A stretch of 64,000 nucleotides of DNA from Actinoplanes oblitus (GCF_030252345.1 NZ_CP126980.1:9619501-9683500); one strand, 5' to 3'. Counted from the first letter of the stretch, positions 28,605-37,010 are shown. Notes: a model not told the origin generated them from the sequence alone. Numbers and translations are program-made.

Positions 28605-28960
28605 TTACCGTCGGTAGAACACAGACGGAACGCGGCCGGTCAGGCCAGTCCGTGAGGCCCACTCCGCTGAGCGGATGGCGTCGATGCCGCCGTCAAGGCG
28701 ATATTCGATCACCGACGGATCACCACCGTCGGCAGCACCGAGGCGCGGCTCTGCCGAGGCCGCCATCGCTTCGCCGAAGAACGTGAAGCGTCGACGAGGC
28801 CGGCCACGGTGCCCGGACGGCGGCAGACCAGTACGCCGATCCCGCCCCTGGGCGACGCGCGTGCATACGCCGCTTTCGGTGCCAGCGTGACGACGGAGGA
28901 ACCGGCCGTATAGACCCGCAGCCCGGGGAAGCGCGCGTCGCACCGCATGGCCCGATGAGT
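28605..28960 (-). pseudogene. Degraded minus-strand gene upstream of the thioamitide operon
   Basis: The minus strand encodes FPGLRVYTAGSSVVTLAPKA and GGIGVLVCRRPGTVAGL in one frame, and then FFGEAMAASAEPRLGAA and VIEYRLDGGIDAIRSAEWAS in another frame ending at 28605. Joined by one frameshift these look like the C-terminal half of a single protein. A sister fragment ends near 41775. I do not recognise the family. The rest of the 28512-29180 gap holds the operon's promoter region. Confidence 0.45.
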
Positions 28961-29098
28961 CGAGCCGCAGCGGTCCTGGACCGCATCGCGCCCATTGCGA
29001 CCTGTCAAGAAAACCGTCGTGCAGAGGAACGGTCGATCCGTATCCGTACCGCAGGGCCAGCCGTTGGTGAACAATTTCCGGAATGCGCACCACAGCCC

Positions 29099-29157
29099 TT
29101 AACCGATGTATCGATTACTTCTAACATTCCATTTGTTCACCGGCGCGGGCCGGTGAA
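29099..29157 (+). promoter_or_regulatory. Candidate promoter and palindrome before the thioamitide precursor
   Basis: TTAACC (29099-29104) and TAACAT (29122-29127) are spaced 17 bp in a locally AT-rich stretch. Just downstream, TTCACCGGC (29136-29144) pairs perfectly with GCCGGTGAA (29149-29157). The palindrome overlaps or follows the expected transcription start, so it could be a repressor operator or a 5' leader hairpin. A strong ribosome site GGGGAGG follows, 5 nt before the precursor ATG. Confidence 0.45.
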
Positions 29158-29180
29158 TCGATAAGAATGGGGAGGCTTTC

Positions 29181-29342
29181 ATGCCGGAGAACGAGAGCAT
29201 CGACCAGACCCTGGCGAGCCTGACCGGGCTGGACTCGGAGCAGCTCCAGAAGTTCCTCGAGGAGAAGTCCGGCATCGCGCCGGACGAGGAGGCTCAGGGC
29301 TCGGTGATGGCCGCTATCGGTTCCATCGTCGTCCACTGCTGA
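29181..29342 (+). CDS. Thioamitide (thioviridamide-type) precursor peptide, TvaA-like
   Basis: A 53-residue RiPP precursor. The acidic leader (residues 1-40) includes LASLTGLDSEQLQKFLEEKS. The predicted core is residues 41-53, SVMAAIGSIVVHC. It matches the thioviridamide core plan (S-V-M-A-A-x-x-S/T-x-x-x-H-C) position by position: Ser41 would become the N-terminal pyruvyl-type cap, Ser48 and Cys53 would form the aminovinyl-cysteine ring, and His52 is the residue hydroxylated and dimethylated in the family. Ile46-Gly47 and Val50-Val51 differ from known Ala-rich cores. GGGGAGG lies 5 nt before the ATG. It is the first gene of the operon, 12 bp before the TvaC-like gene. Confidence 0.92.
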   Translation: MPENESIDQTLASLTGLDSEQLQKFLEEKSGIAPDEEAQGSVMAAIGSIVVHC

Positions 29343-29354
29343 TAGGCCGACATC

Positions 29355-30488
29355 ATGGGCGTCTCAGATGACTGGGCCGCCCGGCTCGACCCGGGTGTGG
29401 TTTCCTTCTACCGCTTGCGGATGATGGGTGTCCACGCGACTGCCGCTACCCGTGGAGAACGTGCAGGCGGCGGAGCCCGGCCGGAGACGGCCGAGATCCG
29501 CCGCCTGCTCAGCGAGTCGGGTATCGAACGTGGCGAGCCGACAAGGATCTACTGGTACACGGCGCGCCGGCCCGTAGCGCACGTGGAATTCTCGGCCGGT
29601 ACGCCGGTCGTGCTCAAATGGCTGGACGCCGCCGGACTGTCCAGCGGCAACGAATCTTTCGCCCTGCGCTTGTTACGAGGCCTGGCGCCGCCGGACGTTC
29701 TGGCCGAGGCGTTGCCCCGGCTGGTCGGTACCTCGCCCACCGGCGAGGTGCAGATCTTCGACTACATCGACCACGTGAGTACGTGGGCCGAGCAGGCCAC
29801 CAACCGGGGCGCACCGGGTGCCCCGCCGTACACGGCGTTGGGCCAGGTCCTCGCCGCTCTGCATGCGCTGCCCGTCGACGGGATGGATCAGCGTTATCCG
29901 GATCGTCGGGTGAAGTTCCCCATTCCGTCGCTAAGCCGGTTGACGCCGGCCGAATTCTCGCGCGGTTACGGGACGGATTTCGCCGAATACGTAACCGCCA
30001 TCCAGGCAGTCGAGGAAGAAATGGCGCTGATGCGCGAGACGTGGACGCATCACCATTACATTCATTTTGACCTGCACGACGACAATGTTCTTTTCCGTGA
30101 CGAGGAACCTTCCGTCGCGCTCATCGACTGGGAAGCAGCAGGATTCGGTGAAGCGGCATATGACGCCGGTACCGTGCTCGGCCAAATCTTGTTGCATGGG
30201 CTGCCGGGACTGCAGTCCGGCGCCGATTCACCCGCAGCGGCGAAGGCGCTCGAACCGGCGCGGACCTTCCTCGGCTCTTACCTACGCTTCTCCACGATGT
30301 CCGACGAAGCTCTGCTGCGGATCATCCAGTTCGCCGGCGTCTTCCTCATGATGAGCAACCTCGGACGGCTGGAGAAAGTCGGCTCGCTCGGACGCGTAGG
30401 ACGCCTGTCTCTGATCGTCGGCCGCCGACTCGTCCAGGACCCGGAGCCCCGACTCGCCCTCTTCGCAGCACGGCTCGGACGCCAATGA
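29355..30488 (+). CDS. Thioamitide phosphotransferase, TvaC-like
   Basis: APH-fold kinase (377 aa). The catalytic loop FDLHDDNVLF near residues 238-247 (HFDLHDDN) keeps the HxDxxxxN pattern, and the metal Asp is in ALIDWEAAG. In thioamitide and class V lanthipeptide pathways such kinases are thought to phosphorylate core Ser/Thr before elimination, giving the dehydro residue needed for the aminovinyl-cysteine ring. Here the likely targets are Ser48 and perhaps Ser41 of the precursor. A TTA codon (29673-29675), rare in such genomes, occurs early. It is 4-bp coupled to the TvaD-like gene. Confidence 0.88.
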   Translation: MGVSDDWAARLDPGVVSFYRLRMMGVHATAATRGERAGGGARPETAEIRRLLSESGIERGEPTRIYWYTARRPVAHVEFSAGTPVVLKWLDAAGLSSGNESFALRLLRGLAPPDVLAEALPRLVGTSPTGEVQIFDYIDHVSTWAEQATNRGAPGAPPYTALGQVLAALHALPVDGMDQRYPDRRVKFPIPSLSRLTPAEFSRGYGTDFAEYVTAIQAVEEEMALMRETWTHHHYIHFDLHDDNVLFRDEEPSVALIDWEAAGFGEAAYDAGTVLGQILLHGLPGLQSGADSPAAAKALEPARTFLGSYLRFSTMSDEALLRIIQFAGVFLMMSNLGRLEKVGSLGRVGRLSLIVGRRLVQDPEPRLALFAARLGRQ

Positions 30489-31492
30489 ATCACTACCGTG
30501 AGACATACCGGAGAATCGCCTCAGAGGTCGAGATCGTCGACCAGGACGCTTTCCGGCACCAGACACTGGGGACACTGCGCCCGACGCGCGAGATCGACGT
30601 CGAAGCAGGCCATCCGGTCGTCGCCCACCTGTGGCGCTTTATCTACCTGCACTACTACGTCGCCGATGAGGACGCGGCGCTCACGCTGCTGGGCGGCTCC
30701 CGGATTTCGGCCGGGATCGCCGAACGCGAGAATGGCCCATTCGTGGACCGGGTGGCCGCCGCGCGGTCCGGGCGCCGCTATGCCGACCCGGGATGGCGGA
30801 TCTCGGGCGAAGCAGGATCGGAGTGGAAGGCAACACGGGACGGACTCACCCTGACCGTACGCCGCGACGAGATCTCCGGCCTCGATCGAGTCCCGCAGGT
30901 GGGCGACGAGATTGCGGTGCTCTTCCCGGCGGAGCGTCGTTACACGAATCCTGGCTGGTATGTGGCGATCGGCCGCGCCGGACTGCGCCGTGAACCCGCG
31001 GAACCGGTGGTCCGGTTCTACTTCGCGCTGGACACCGCCGACGAGGCACCCGGCTTCCTCGCCTCGATCGAGAACGTCCTGAACGGGGCGAATGTGCCGT
31101 TCCACATGAAGGTCGTCAATGACCCCGCCAAAATGGTACGCAACGACGCGGTGGTTCTGTACATGGCAGCCGCCGACGGCGAGATCCACTACGCCGCGTT
31201 AGCCAGCGTGTATGCCCGATACCGACACGCCATGCGCGCGGCGTGGCCCTGCTTCGCCCGTCGCCTGGAGCCGGGCTGGGGCATGGCCGCCGAACCCACC
31301 GAGGCGACGCGACAAGGCCTGAGTTACGGTCAGCACCGCTGCGTCCTGGTCGCCGAGGGCCTCCTGCGTGCCTGGACGGCCGGCACCACCACGGCCGAGG
31401 GGCGCGAACGGGCAATCATCGACCGGCTCGCTGCGGCCGGCGTGGACCCCGACGCGCCGTACCGGGACCGGCCGCTGGTCGTGATCGCATGA
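30485..31492 (+). CDS. HopA1-family protein, TvaD-like
   Basis: A 335-residue protein of the HopA1 (type III effector-like) fold found in thioamitide and class V lanthipeptide clusters. Family-typical segments are VVRFYFALDTADEA, GANVPFHMKVVNDPAKMVRN, DAVVLYMA and the C-terminal pair LEPGWGMAAEP and LSYGQHRCVLVAEGLL. In related pathways HopA1 proteins act with the kinase as the phospho-Ser/Thr lyase or cyclase partner. A TTA codon lies at 31199-31201. ATGA overlaps at both ends place it firmly in the operon. Confidence 0.87.
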   Translation: MNHYRETYRRIASEVEIVDQDAFRHQTLGTLRPTREIDVEAGHPVVAHLWRFIYLHYYVADEDAALTLLGGSRISAGIAERENGPFVDRVAAARSGRRYADPGWRISGEAGSEWKATRDGLTLTVRRDEISGLDRVPQVGDEIAVLFPAERRYTNPGWYVAIGRAGLRREPAEPVVRFYFALDTADEAPGFLASIENVLNGANVPFHMKVVNDPAKMVRNDAVVLYMAAADGEIHYAALASVYARYRHAMRAAWPCFARRLEPGWGMAAEPTEATRQGLSYGQHRCVLVAEGLLRAWTAGTTTAEGRERAIIDRLAAAGVDPDAPYRDRPLVVIA

Positions 31493-32370
31493 TCGGTCAA
31501 CGAGTCCTGAGCGGCGCTTTCGTCTCCCGTATCTGTGTGCCGGTCACCGGCGGTGTGGCGGAGTGGCGGGAGACGGCCCCCAGCGCCCTGGATGGGCTTC
31601 TCGGAGCCGACGACCTGGAGAACCTGCGCCGGGTCCTGCCGCAGGATCCATGCCGGGCGATCCTTCCCCGGCTCGTGGCGGGCGCGGCCACGTGGCGGCC
31701 GGTGGACGATTCCTGGCTCGCCTTCGACGCTGTGCTGGGACTGGCCCCGGATGCCGCCGGCGCGCTGGGGGACCGATTCCGGAAGGTTGGGGCGTACCTG
31801 CGCCGCCTGCACGCCGTCGCGGTGCCGGGCGACCTACCGGCCACGGGCCGCCAGCTGCCACGCGACATCACGATGCGTGAACGGATCGACGACGTACGCC
31901 GGTGGCTGTCCGCTGAATTGCCGATCGCGATGCCGCGGCCGTCGCCCCTCCCACCGGTCCTCGTACATGGGCGTTTCTCGCTCGGGGTCATCACCTGGAA
32001 CGACCCGCCAATCGTGCTGGGCTGGCGGGAGGCAGGGTGTGGAGAACCAGCAGTGGATCTCGCCCAGCTACTCGGCGAACTCGCGGAGATTCATAGCACC
32101 GTCCGATCCGGCGACCCGGTGGTGCGGGCAGCGGCATCCGCGTTCGTGGCCGGGTACGCCCGCGACGACCGCATCCCCCGGCTGTGCGCGACGAGGCTGC
32201 ATGGGCACATCGTCCGCACGGTGGTGGAACACGCCGCGCTGCGGGCCGTGACCACCGGCGTTCGTGAACCGGCATTGATGCTCGTACGGCTGGTGAGCGC
32301 CGGCCTGCCCGCGTTCACCGCCGGGTTCGCCGACCGGCTTGAGCCATGTGGGCGGGAGTGCGGATGCTGA
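31489..32370 (+). CDS. Degenerate kinase-fold protein, TvaE-like
   Basis: A 293-residue protein of the phosphotransferase family by position and C-terminal layout (GCGEPAVDLAQLLGELAEIH), but with the catalytic centre lost. The loop is HGRFSLGV (His160 to Val167), where kinases have HGDxxxxN; the metal-binding IDWE is VLGWRE, with Gly178 for Asp. It is therefore probably a pseudokinase that helps bind the leader or the TvaC/TvaD pair. The start is ATG 31489, overlapping the TvaD stop by 4 bp; the longer upstream frame lies over tvaD and is a shadow. Confidence 0.82.
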   Translation: MIGQRVLSGAFVSRICVPVTGGVAEWRETAPSALDGLLGADDLENLRRVLPQDPCRAILPRLVAGAATWRPVDDSWLAFDAVLGLAPDAAGALGDRFRKVGAYLRRLHAVAVPGDLPATGRQLPRDITMRERIDDVRRWLSAELPIAMPRPSPLPPVLVHGRFSLGVITWNDPPIVLGWREAGCGEPAVDLAQLLGELAEIHSTVRSGDPVVRAAASAFVAGYARDDRIPRLCATRLHGHIVRTVVEHAALRAVTTGVREPALMLVRLVSAGLPAFTAGFADRLEPCGRECGC

Positions 32371-32966
32371 CCGCGGAACAGTTCAGCGCGAAGGCTCGAG
32401 CCCTCAAAGTCGTCATCGGGGTGTGCGGATCGGTATCCGCGGTCGCGGTGCCGCACCTGGCGATGTGGCTCAAGGCATCGTTGGAGATCACGAACGTGGA
32501 CATCATCGTGACTGCCGCGGCACGCGAGCTCATCGGCCTTCCGATCCTGGAAGCCTCGATCGACGGCCGGGTTGTCACCGATTGGCGGACGTCCGCCGAC
32601 GATCGGGTCACCCACGTGACGATCGCCGAACGGGCGGACCTGGTCGTAGTCCTGCCGGCCACCGCCAACTTCCTCGCCAAAGCGGCACACGGCATCGCTG
32701 ACGACATCCTGACCACCACCATCCTCGCCGTCACCTGCCCGGTGGTGATCGTGCCCGTGATGAACGAGGCGATGTGGAAGAACAAGGCTGTACAGCGCAA
32801 CGTCGCGACCTTGCGCGACGACGGCTACGACGTCGTGCCACCCAAGGCCGGGCTTTCCCTGGCGACCGGCCGATGGGAGCTCGGGTCGATGGGCGACTTC
32901 CGGCCGATCGTCGTCGCCGCGCTCACGAAGGCGCTGTCCGCGCCGGGCACCACCCTGACGGAGTAG
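32364..32966 (+). CDS. Cysteine decarboxylase flavoprotein, TvaF-like (HFCD family)
   Basis: FMN-dependent oxidative decarboxylase (200 aa) that should convert the C-terminal Cys53 of the precursor to an enethiol for ring closure with dehydrated Ser48. Family marks: flavin-binding start VVIGVCGSVSAVAVPHL, active-site His84 in VTHVTIAERAD, the PATAN motif (98-102, the PASANT equivalent) and the substrate clamp PVMNEAMW (131-138, PxMNxxMW). All key residues are present. I place the start at ATG 32364 with GGGAG 6 nt upstream, overlapping TvaE by 7 bp; ATG 32346 is the alternative. Confidence 0.92.
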   Translation: MLTAEQFSAKARALKVVIGVCGSVSAVAVPHLAMWLKASLEITNVDIIVTAAARELIGLPILEASIDGRVVTDWRTSADDRVTHVTIAERADLVVVLPATANFLAKAAHGIADDILTTTILAVTCPVVIVPVMNEAMWKNKAVQRNVATLRDDGYDVVPPKAGLSLATGRWELGSMGDFRPIVVAALTKALSAPGTTLTE

Positions 32967-32975
32967 GAGACCAGT

Positions 32976-34202
32976 TTGTCCATCAGCTCGAACACCATGC
33001 TGTACCGGGTTCCGGAACTCTTGATCGGCGTCGACACCAGCAATCTGGCAAAAATCCACCATTCTGGGCGAGTCTTCAAGACCGGTCAAGACGCATTGGC
33101 GTTGCTCGATGTGTTGCATACTCCGCGTACCGTTGCCGAGGCCGTCGCCGCAGTGCGTGAACGGTGCAAGGGGACGCGCGCCTCCGAGCAGCTGCTGAGC
33201 ACCCTCCTTCAGCTGCTCAACGCCGGCGTACTGCGTCGTGAGCCGGTGGTCGGGTTCAGCGAGGCCACCTGGCCGGCAGGTGGCTACGACGCGGCCTACG
33301 CGCACCTGCGCATTCTCGACGACCTGACGCGCAAGGGTGCCTTTGTCAGGGCCATGCGTGAGACAGTCCGACCCGGCGACGTGGTGCTTGACCTCGGTAC
33401 CGGTTCGGGAATCCTCGCAGTCGCCGCCGCTCAGGCCGGCGCGGACCATGTGTACGCGGTGGAGCCAGCCGGAATGGTGCACATGGCCGAAAAGGTGGCC
33501 GAGGCCAACGGGGTCGCCGACCGGATCACGTTCATCCGCGGCTGGTCCACCCAGCTGGAGCTGCCGCGGAAGGCCAACGTGCTCAGCACCGACATCGTCG
33601 GTAACGAGGGCCTGGACATGACGATCTGGGAGACCGTCCAGGACGCACGCCGACGACTACTCACCGACGATGCCCGGTTCGTGCCGCAAGGCTTCCGCTC
33701 GTACGCCCGGCTGGTCGCACTGCCACAACGCGTGCGCGAGGACCACCGAGTCCACGACGAGCAACTTCTGCGCTGGAAGGACACGTACGGCATCGATTTC
33801 AGTCCGATGCGTTCCTTCGACCGGCGGCGCAGCATCGGCTTCTATGAGCGTCCCGAGGTGGTGCAGAAGTGGCCCGTCTGCTCCGGCCCCAGCGAGCTGT
33901 ATCAGGTGGACCTCTCCCGCGATGTGCACGATCTCGGGACGACGTGCACGGTGACTGCGGACCGGGCCGGTGAGGTATCGGGCGTGGTGGTGTACTTCGA
34001 GGCCCGGCTCGGACCCACGACGACGTTCAGTTCGGCACCCTGGGGTGGCAGCGAACGCAGCCACTGGTACACCGCAGTCTGGGCGTTGCCCGAGGTGCTG
34101 ACGCTCGAGCCGGGGGATCAGGTGGATCTGGCATACGTGTATCGCGGTGACGGTTCGTCACAGCTCGACCTGGCGGATGTGCGTCGCGCCGGGGGCCGGT
34201 GA
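32976..34202 (+). CDS. Methyltransferase with PqqD-like N-terminal domain, TvaG-like
   Basis: A two-part protein (408 aa). Residues about 8-92 (YRVPELLIGVD, then VFKTGQDALALLDVLHTP, TVAEAVAAVRERC and LLQLLNAGVL) look like a PqqD-type winged helix, the RiPP leader-recognition fold. From about residue 120 there is a class I SAM methyltransferase of the protein-arginine-methyltransferase type: motif I VLDLGTGSGILAVAAAQAG, then AVEPAGMVHMA, and a C-terminal beta-barrel. In the family it makes the dimethyl-histidinium, here on His52. The start is TTG 32976, 5 nt after AGGAGA. Confidence 0.88.
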   Translation: MSISSNTMLYRVPELLIGVDTSNLAKIHHSGRVFKTGQDALALLDVLHTPRTVAEAVAAVRERCKGTRASEQLLSTLLQLLNAGVLRREPVVGFSEATWPAGGYDAAYAHLRILDDLTRKGAFVRAMRETVRPGDVVLDLGTGSGILAVAAAQAGADHVYAVEPAGMVHMAEKVAEANGVADRITFIRGWSTQLELPRKANVLSTDIVGNEGLDMTIWETVQDARRRLLTDDARFVPQGFRSYARLVALPQRVREDHRVHDEQLLRWKDTYGIDFSPMRSFDRRRSIGFYERPEVVQKWPVCSGPSELYQVDLSRDVHDLGTTCTVTADRAGEVSGVVVYFEARLGPTTTFSSAPWGGSERSHWYTAVWALPEVLTLEPGDQVDLAYVYRGDGSSQLDLADVRRAGGR

Positions 34203-35548
34203 TCATGCGGTTCCGTACCCGAGTACCGAAGGTCTACGGGGTGGGCCCGCACCGGGAGGTCACCACCGAACAGACCTTCCGTGCCATCGCTCCGCATCTG
34301 GGGCGCGTCGGTATCACGAGGATCGCCAACATCACCGGGTTGGACCGGATCGGCATCCCTGTGTACAACGCCATCTCCCCGCAGAGCAACGACTACCTGT
34401 CGGTATACAACGGCAAGGGCGCCACCGCGCTGGCCGCCAAGACGTCGGCGATCATGGAGGCGGTCGAGCGGTTCAGCGCGGCGCTTCCGCTTCGTCCGGC
34501 GGCGATCGCGTCGTACGCCGAACTCGTGTCCTCCAGCCGTAAGGCTCTGGACCCGCGTGAGCACACCATCGCGCTGCACCATCAGTACGACATCGACCTG
34601 CCGATCTCCTGGGTGCCGTCCTGGGATCTGCTGAACGCCGAAGAGGTGCTGGTTCCTCAATATCTGGCCGGTTACCACACGTACTACCACGAGGTGCCGT
34701 GCTACGAGATCACCACAACCAACGGCATCGCGTCCGGCAACTCGCTGGAGGAGGCGACCTGCCATGCCCTGTGCGAGCTGATCGAACGTGACGACTGGAC
34801 GATGGCCGAGATCGTCAGCAACCGTCTGAGCCGCGCAGCGGAGACCGGCCGGGCCGGCGTTCCCGCGTCCCGCGAGGCCGGCCAGTACTTCCAGGACATG
34901 CACCCGTCGATCGACATGGCGTCGCTGCCAGAGCGTGCCGGCGAGTTCGTGCGCATGTTCGAGCGGGCCGGCGTGAGCCTGCATCTCAAGGACATCACCT
35001 CGGCGACCGGGATCCCGAGCGTGCTCGCGGTGGTGGAGGAGGACATCAGTCCCACCTTCTCGCGCAGCCACAAAGGCATCGGAACCCATCCGGACGCGGA
35101 GGTCGCGGTAGTGCGGGCCATTGTCGAAGCCGCGCAGAGCCGGGTCGTCGACATGCAGGCGATGCGCGAGGACATCACCCTCCCGGATGCGACGGTGCCA
35201 CACTGGGCGCGACACACCCAGCGAGCGTCCCGGTTCAACGCCGATGCCTGGGCCCACCGGCGATCGTCACGGGTAATGAGATTCGAGGATCTCCCGTCGC
35301 ACCCGAGCGCGGACATCGTCGAGGACCTGGATCTCATGCTGCATCGGCTCCGCGCGCAAGGCCTGTCACAAGTGCTGGTGGTGGATCTGACGGCACCGGG
35401 CATCCCGGCGAGCGTGGTCCGTGTCATCGTCCCGGGCCTGGAGTCCTGGGCGCTGGACCGATCCAGGATCGGCCAGCGGGCGACGCGGCACTTCCGGGCC
35501 GCAGCGAGCCGCCTGGAGCAGCTGGCGACGCCGGTCGGTGGGCAATGA
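34199..35548 (+). CDS. YcaO thioamide synthetase, TvaH-like
   Basis: ATP-dependent YcaO enzyme (449 aa) that, with TfuA, should convert backbone amides of the core to thioamides. ATP/Mg motifs are visible: SAIMEAVERFSA, CHALCELIERDDW and the later TSATGIPSVLAVVEEDI. The C-terminus is not Pro-rich, which fits a TfuA-dependent, non-azoline YcaO. The start is GTG 34199 (GTGA overlap with the methyltransferase); ATG 34205 is a close alternative. It sits directly before tfuA with a 4-bp overlap. The sulfur donor is not encoded in the operon, so a host sulfur carrier is assumed. Confidence 0.95.
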   Translation: MIMRFRTRVPKVYGVGPHREVTTEQTFRAIAPHLGRVGITRIANITGLDRIGIPVYNAISPQSNDYLSVYNGKGATALAAKTSAIMEAVERFSAALPLRPAAIASYAELVSSSRKALDPREHTIALHHQYDIDLPISWVPSWDLLNAEEVLVPQYLAGYHTYYHEVPCYEITTTNGIASGNSLEEATCHALCELIERDDWTMAEIVSNRLSRAAETGRAGVPASREAGQYFQDMHPSIDMASLPERAGEFVRMFERAGVSLHLKDITSATGIPSVLAVVEEDISPTFSRSHKGIGTHPDAEVAVVRAIVEAAQSRVVDMQAMREDITLPDATVPHWARHTQRASRFNADAWAHRRSSRVMRFEDLPSHPSADIVEDLDLMLHRLRAQGLSQVLVVDLTAPGIPASVVRVIVPGLESWALDRSRIGQRATRHFRAAASRLEQLATPVGGQ

Positions 35549-36216
35549 GCGCCGACACGGTGGTCTTTCTGGGCCCGAGCCTCGATCTCGGCCATGCGAG
35601 GCGGATTCTGCCGGACGCCGAATACCTTCCCCCGGTACGGCGCGGCGACATCGATGCCCTGATGGTTCGTCCGGCGCCACCGCGACGCGTGGCCATTGTC
35701 GACGGCTGCTTCCTGCACGCCCTGTCGATATCACCTAAGGAGATCAACAAAGCGATGCTGCGCGGCGTCGCATTCTTCGGTTCGTCCAGCATGGGTGCGC
35801 TACGCGCCGTGGAGCTCTGCCGCTGGGGTATGACGGGGGTTGGGCAGGTCTACGACCTGTACCGCACTGGAGCAGTCGAGGACGAGGACGAGGTCGCGAT
35901 CACCTTCGATCCGGAGTCGCTGCGGCCGCTCTGCCTGCCGATGGTCAATTTCCGGATCGCTGTCGGCGAGCTGGTGGCCCGTGACCTGCTGAGCGCCGGT
36001 GACGGGACGGCGCTTCTGGAGACGGCGAAGGCGGAGTACTTCCCCGACCGTACAGTCGGGATCGTCTTTCGCCGGCTGGCCGACCGGCTCGGTGTGGAAG
36101 AGGCCGAACGGATCCGCCGGATCTGGGACGAGCATGCGCCGGATGCCAAGCGCGACGACGCGGTCCAGTTGCTGGAGATACTCGCCGGCGATCGCGGCGA
36201 TGAAGGAGCGGAATGA
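35545..36216 (+). CDS. TfuA-like protein, TvaI-like
   Basis: TfuA-domain partner of the YcaO enzyme (223 aa). The start VVFLGPSLDLGHARRILPDA and the central GVAFFGSSSMGALRAVELCR are the family hallmarks. In thioamide-forming systems TfuA activates the YcaO protein or delivers sulfide to it. It overlaps the YcaO gene and the oxygenase gene by 4 bp each. TfuA next to YcaO is the most diagnostic sign that the core is thioamidated rather than heterocyclised. Confidence 0.93.
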   Translation: MSADTVVFLGPSLDLGHARRILPDAEYLPPVRRGDIDALMVRPAPPRRVAIVDGCFLHALSISPKEINKAMLRGVAFFGSSSMGALRAVELCRWGMTGVGQVYDLYRTGAVEDEDEVAITFDPESLRPLCLPMVNFRIAVGELVARDLLSAGDGTALLETAKAEYFPDRTVGIVFRRLADRLGVEEAERIRRIWDEHAPDAKRDDAVQLLEILAGDRGDEGAE

Positions 36217-37010
36217 CGACGTTCGACAGTGACGGCTTCGTCTTTCCGCACGACGGGCTGACGACCGGTGAGTGCGCCCGCTATCTGGCGGCTTTCGACC
36301 AGTACGACCGGGAGGCCAGCGAGCGTGGCGGTCTGCGCGCGGCGTTCCGGCACTTCCCGAAGATTCATCTGCTCGCGCCGTGGGCGGATGAGCTGATCCG
36401 GCACCCCGCTGTGCTGAGCGCGGTGTCCCGGCTGCTCGGCCCTGATTTGCTGGTGTGGTCCACTAACGTCTTCGTCCGCGAGCCGGGGAGCACCAGTGGC
36501 ATGGCCTGGCATCAGGACGCCCTGCACTACAGTTTGAAAGGGTTCCATACCGGGGCCGTCCGGGTGTGGCTGGCCCTGACCCCGGCGGACCTACGCAACG
36601 GGGCGATGAGGTTCTCGAGGGGTTCGCACCGGGCGGGAATCGTCGGTCATCGCACCGGCGCGGACCGCGCGGCGATCCGATCCGTTGGCCTCGAGATCGA
36701 TGTGGAGATCGACGAGGACACCGTGGTGCCGGCCATTCTCGGCCAGGGACAGTTCTCCATGCATCATATGGCCGTGGCCCATTGCTCCGGCGGCAACGCC
36801 ACAACGGCCGATCGAGTCGGGTTCGCGATCGATTACCTTCGGCCGGACGTCGCGCCGGTCGGGGGTCCGGACGGTGCGATGCTGGTCAACGGCACCGACA
36901 CACACGGCAACTTCGAGTTGGAAAGCCCGGTCACCACGAGCGGGCTCGCCGTCGAAGAACAGTTCCGTCGTTCGGTCCTGCTGCGCATGCAGCGCTTGGG
37001 ACTGGCGTGA
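36213..37010 (+). CDS. 2-oxoglutarate/Fe(II) oxygenase, TvaJ-like (PhyH family)
   Basis: Phytanoyl-CoA-dioxygenase-type hydroxylase (265 aa). The Fe(II) ligands are His and Asp in MAWHQDALHY and a distal His in SMHHMAVAHCSG. The 2-oxoglutarate-binding Arg is in RVGFAIDYLRP. In thioamitide biosynthesis this enzyme adds the beta-hydroxyl to the penultimate His, which is His52 here. It is 4-bp coupled to tfuA before it and to the protease gene after it. Confidence 0.9.
   Translation: MTTFDSDGFVFPHDGLTTGECARYLAAFDQYDREASERGGLRAAFRHFPKIHLLAPWADELIRHPAVLSAVSRLLGPDLLVWSTNVFVREPGSTSGMAWHQDALHYSLKGFHTGAVRVWLALTPADLRNGAMRFSRGSHRAGIVGHRTGADRAAIRSVGLEIDVEIDEDTVVPAILGQGQFSMHHMAVAHCSGGNATTADRVGFAIDYLRPDVAPVGGPDGAMLVNGTDTHGNFELESPVTTSGLAVEEQFRRSVLLRMQRLGLA

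Noticed and set aside
28605..29093. Minus-strand 162-residue open frame as a real gene before the thioamitide precursor
   Set aside because: Its first two thirds are Arg-rich and out of frame with the readable segments; coding character switches frame inside it, so it is scored as a decayed fragment.
31243..31488. N-terminal extension of the TvaE-like protein
   Set aside because: This part of the frame overlaps the TvaD-like gene, is Arg-rich and has no family similarity; the ATGA-coupled start at 31489 is better.
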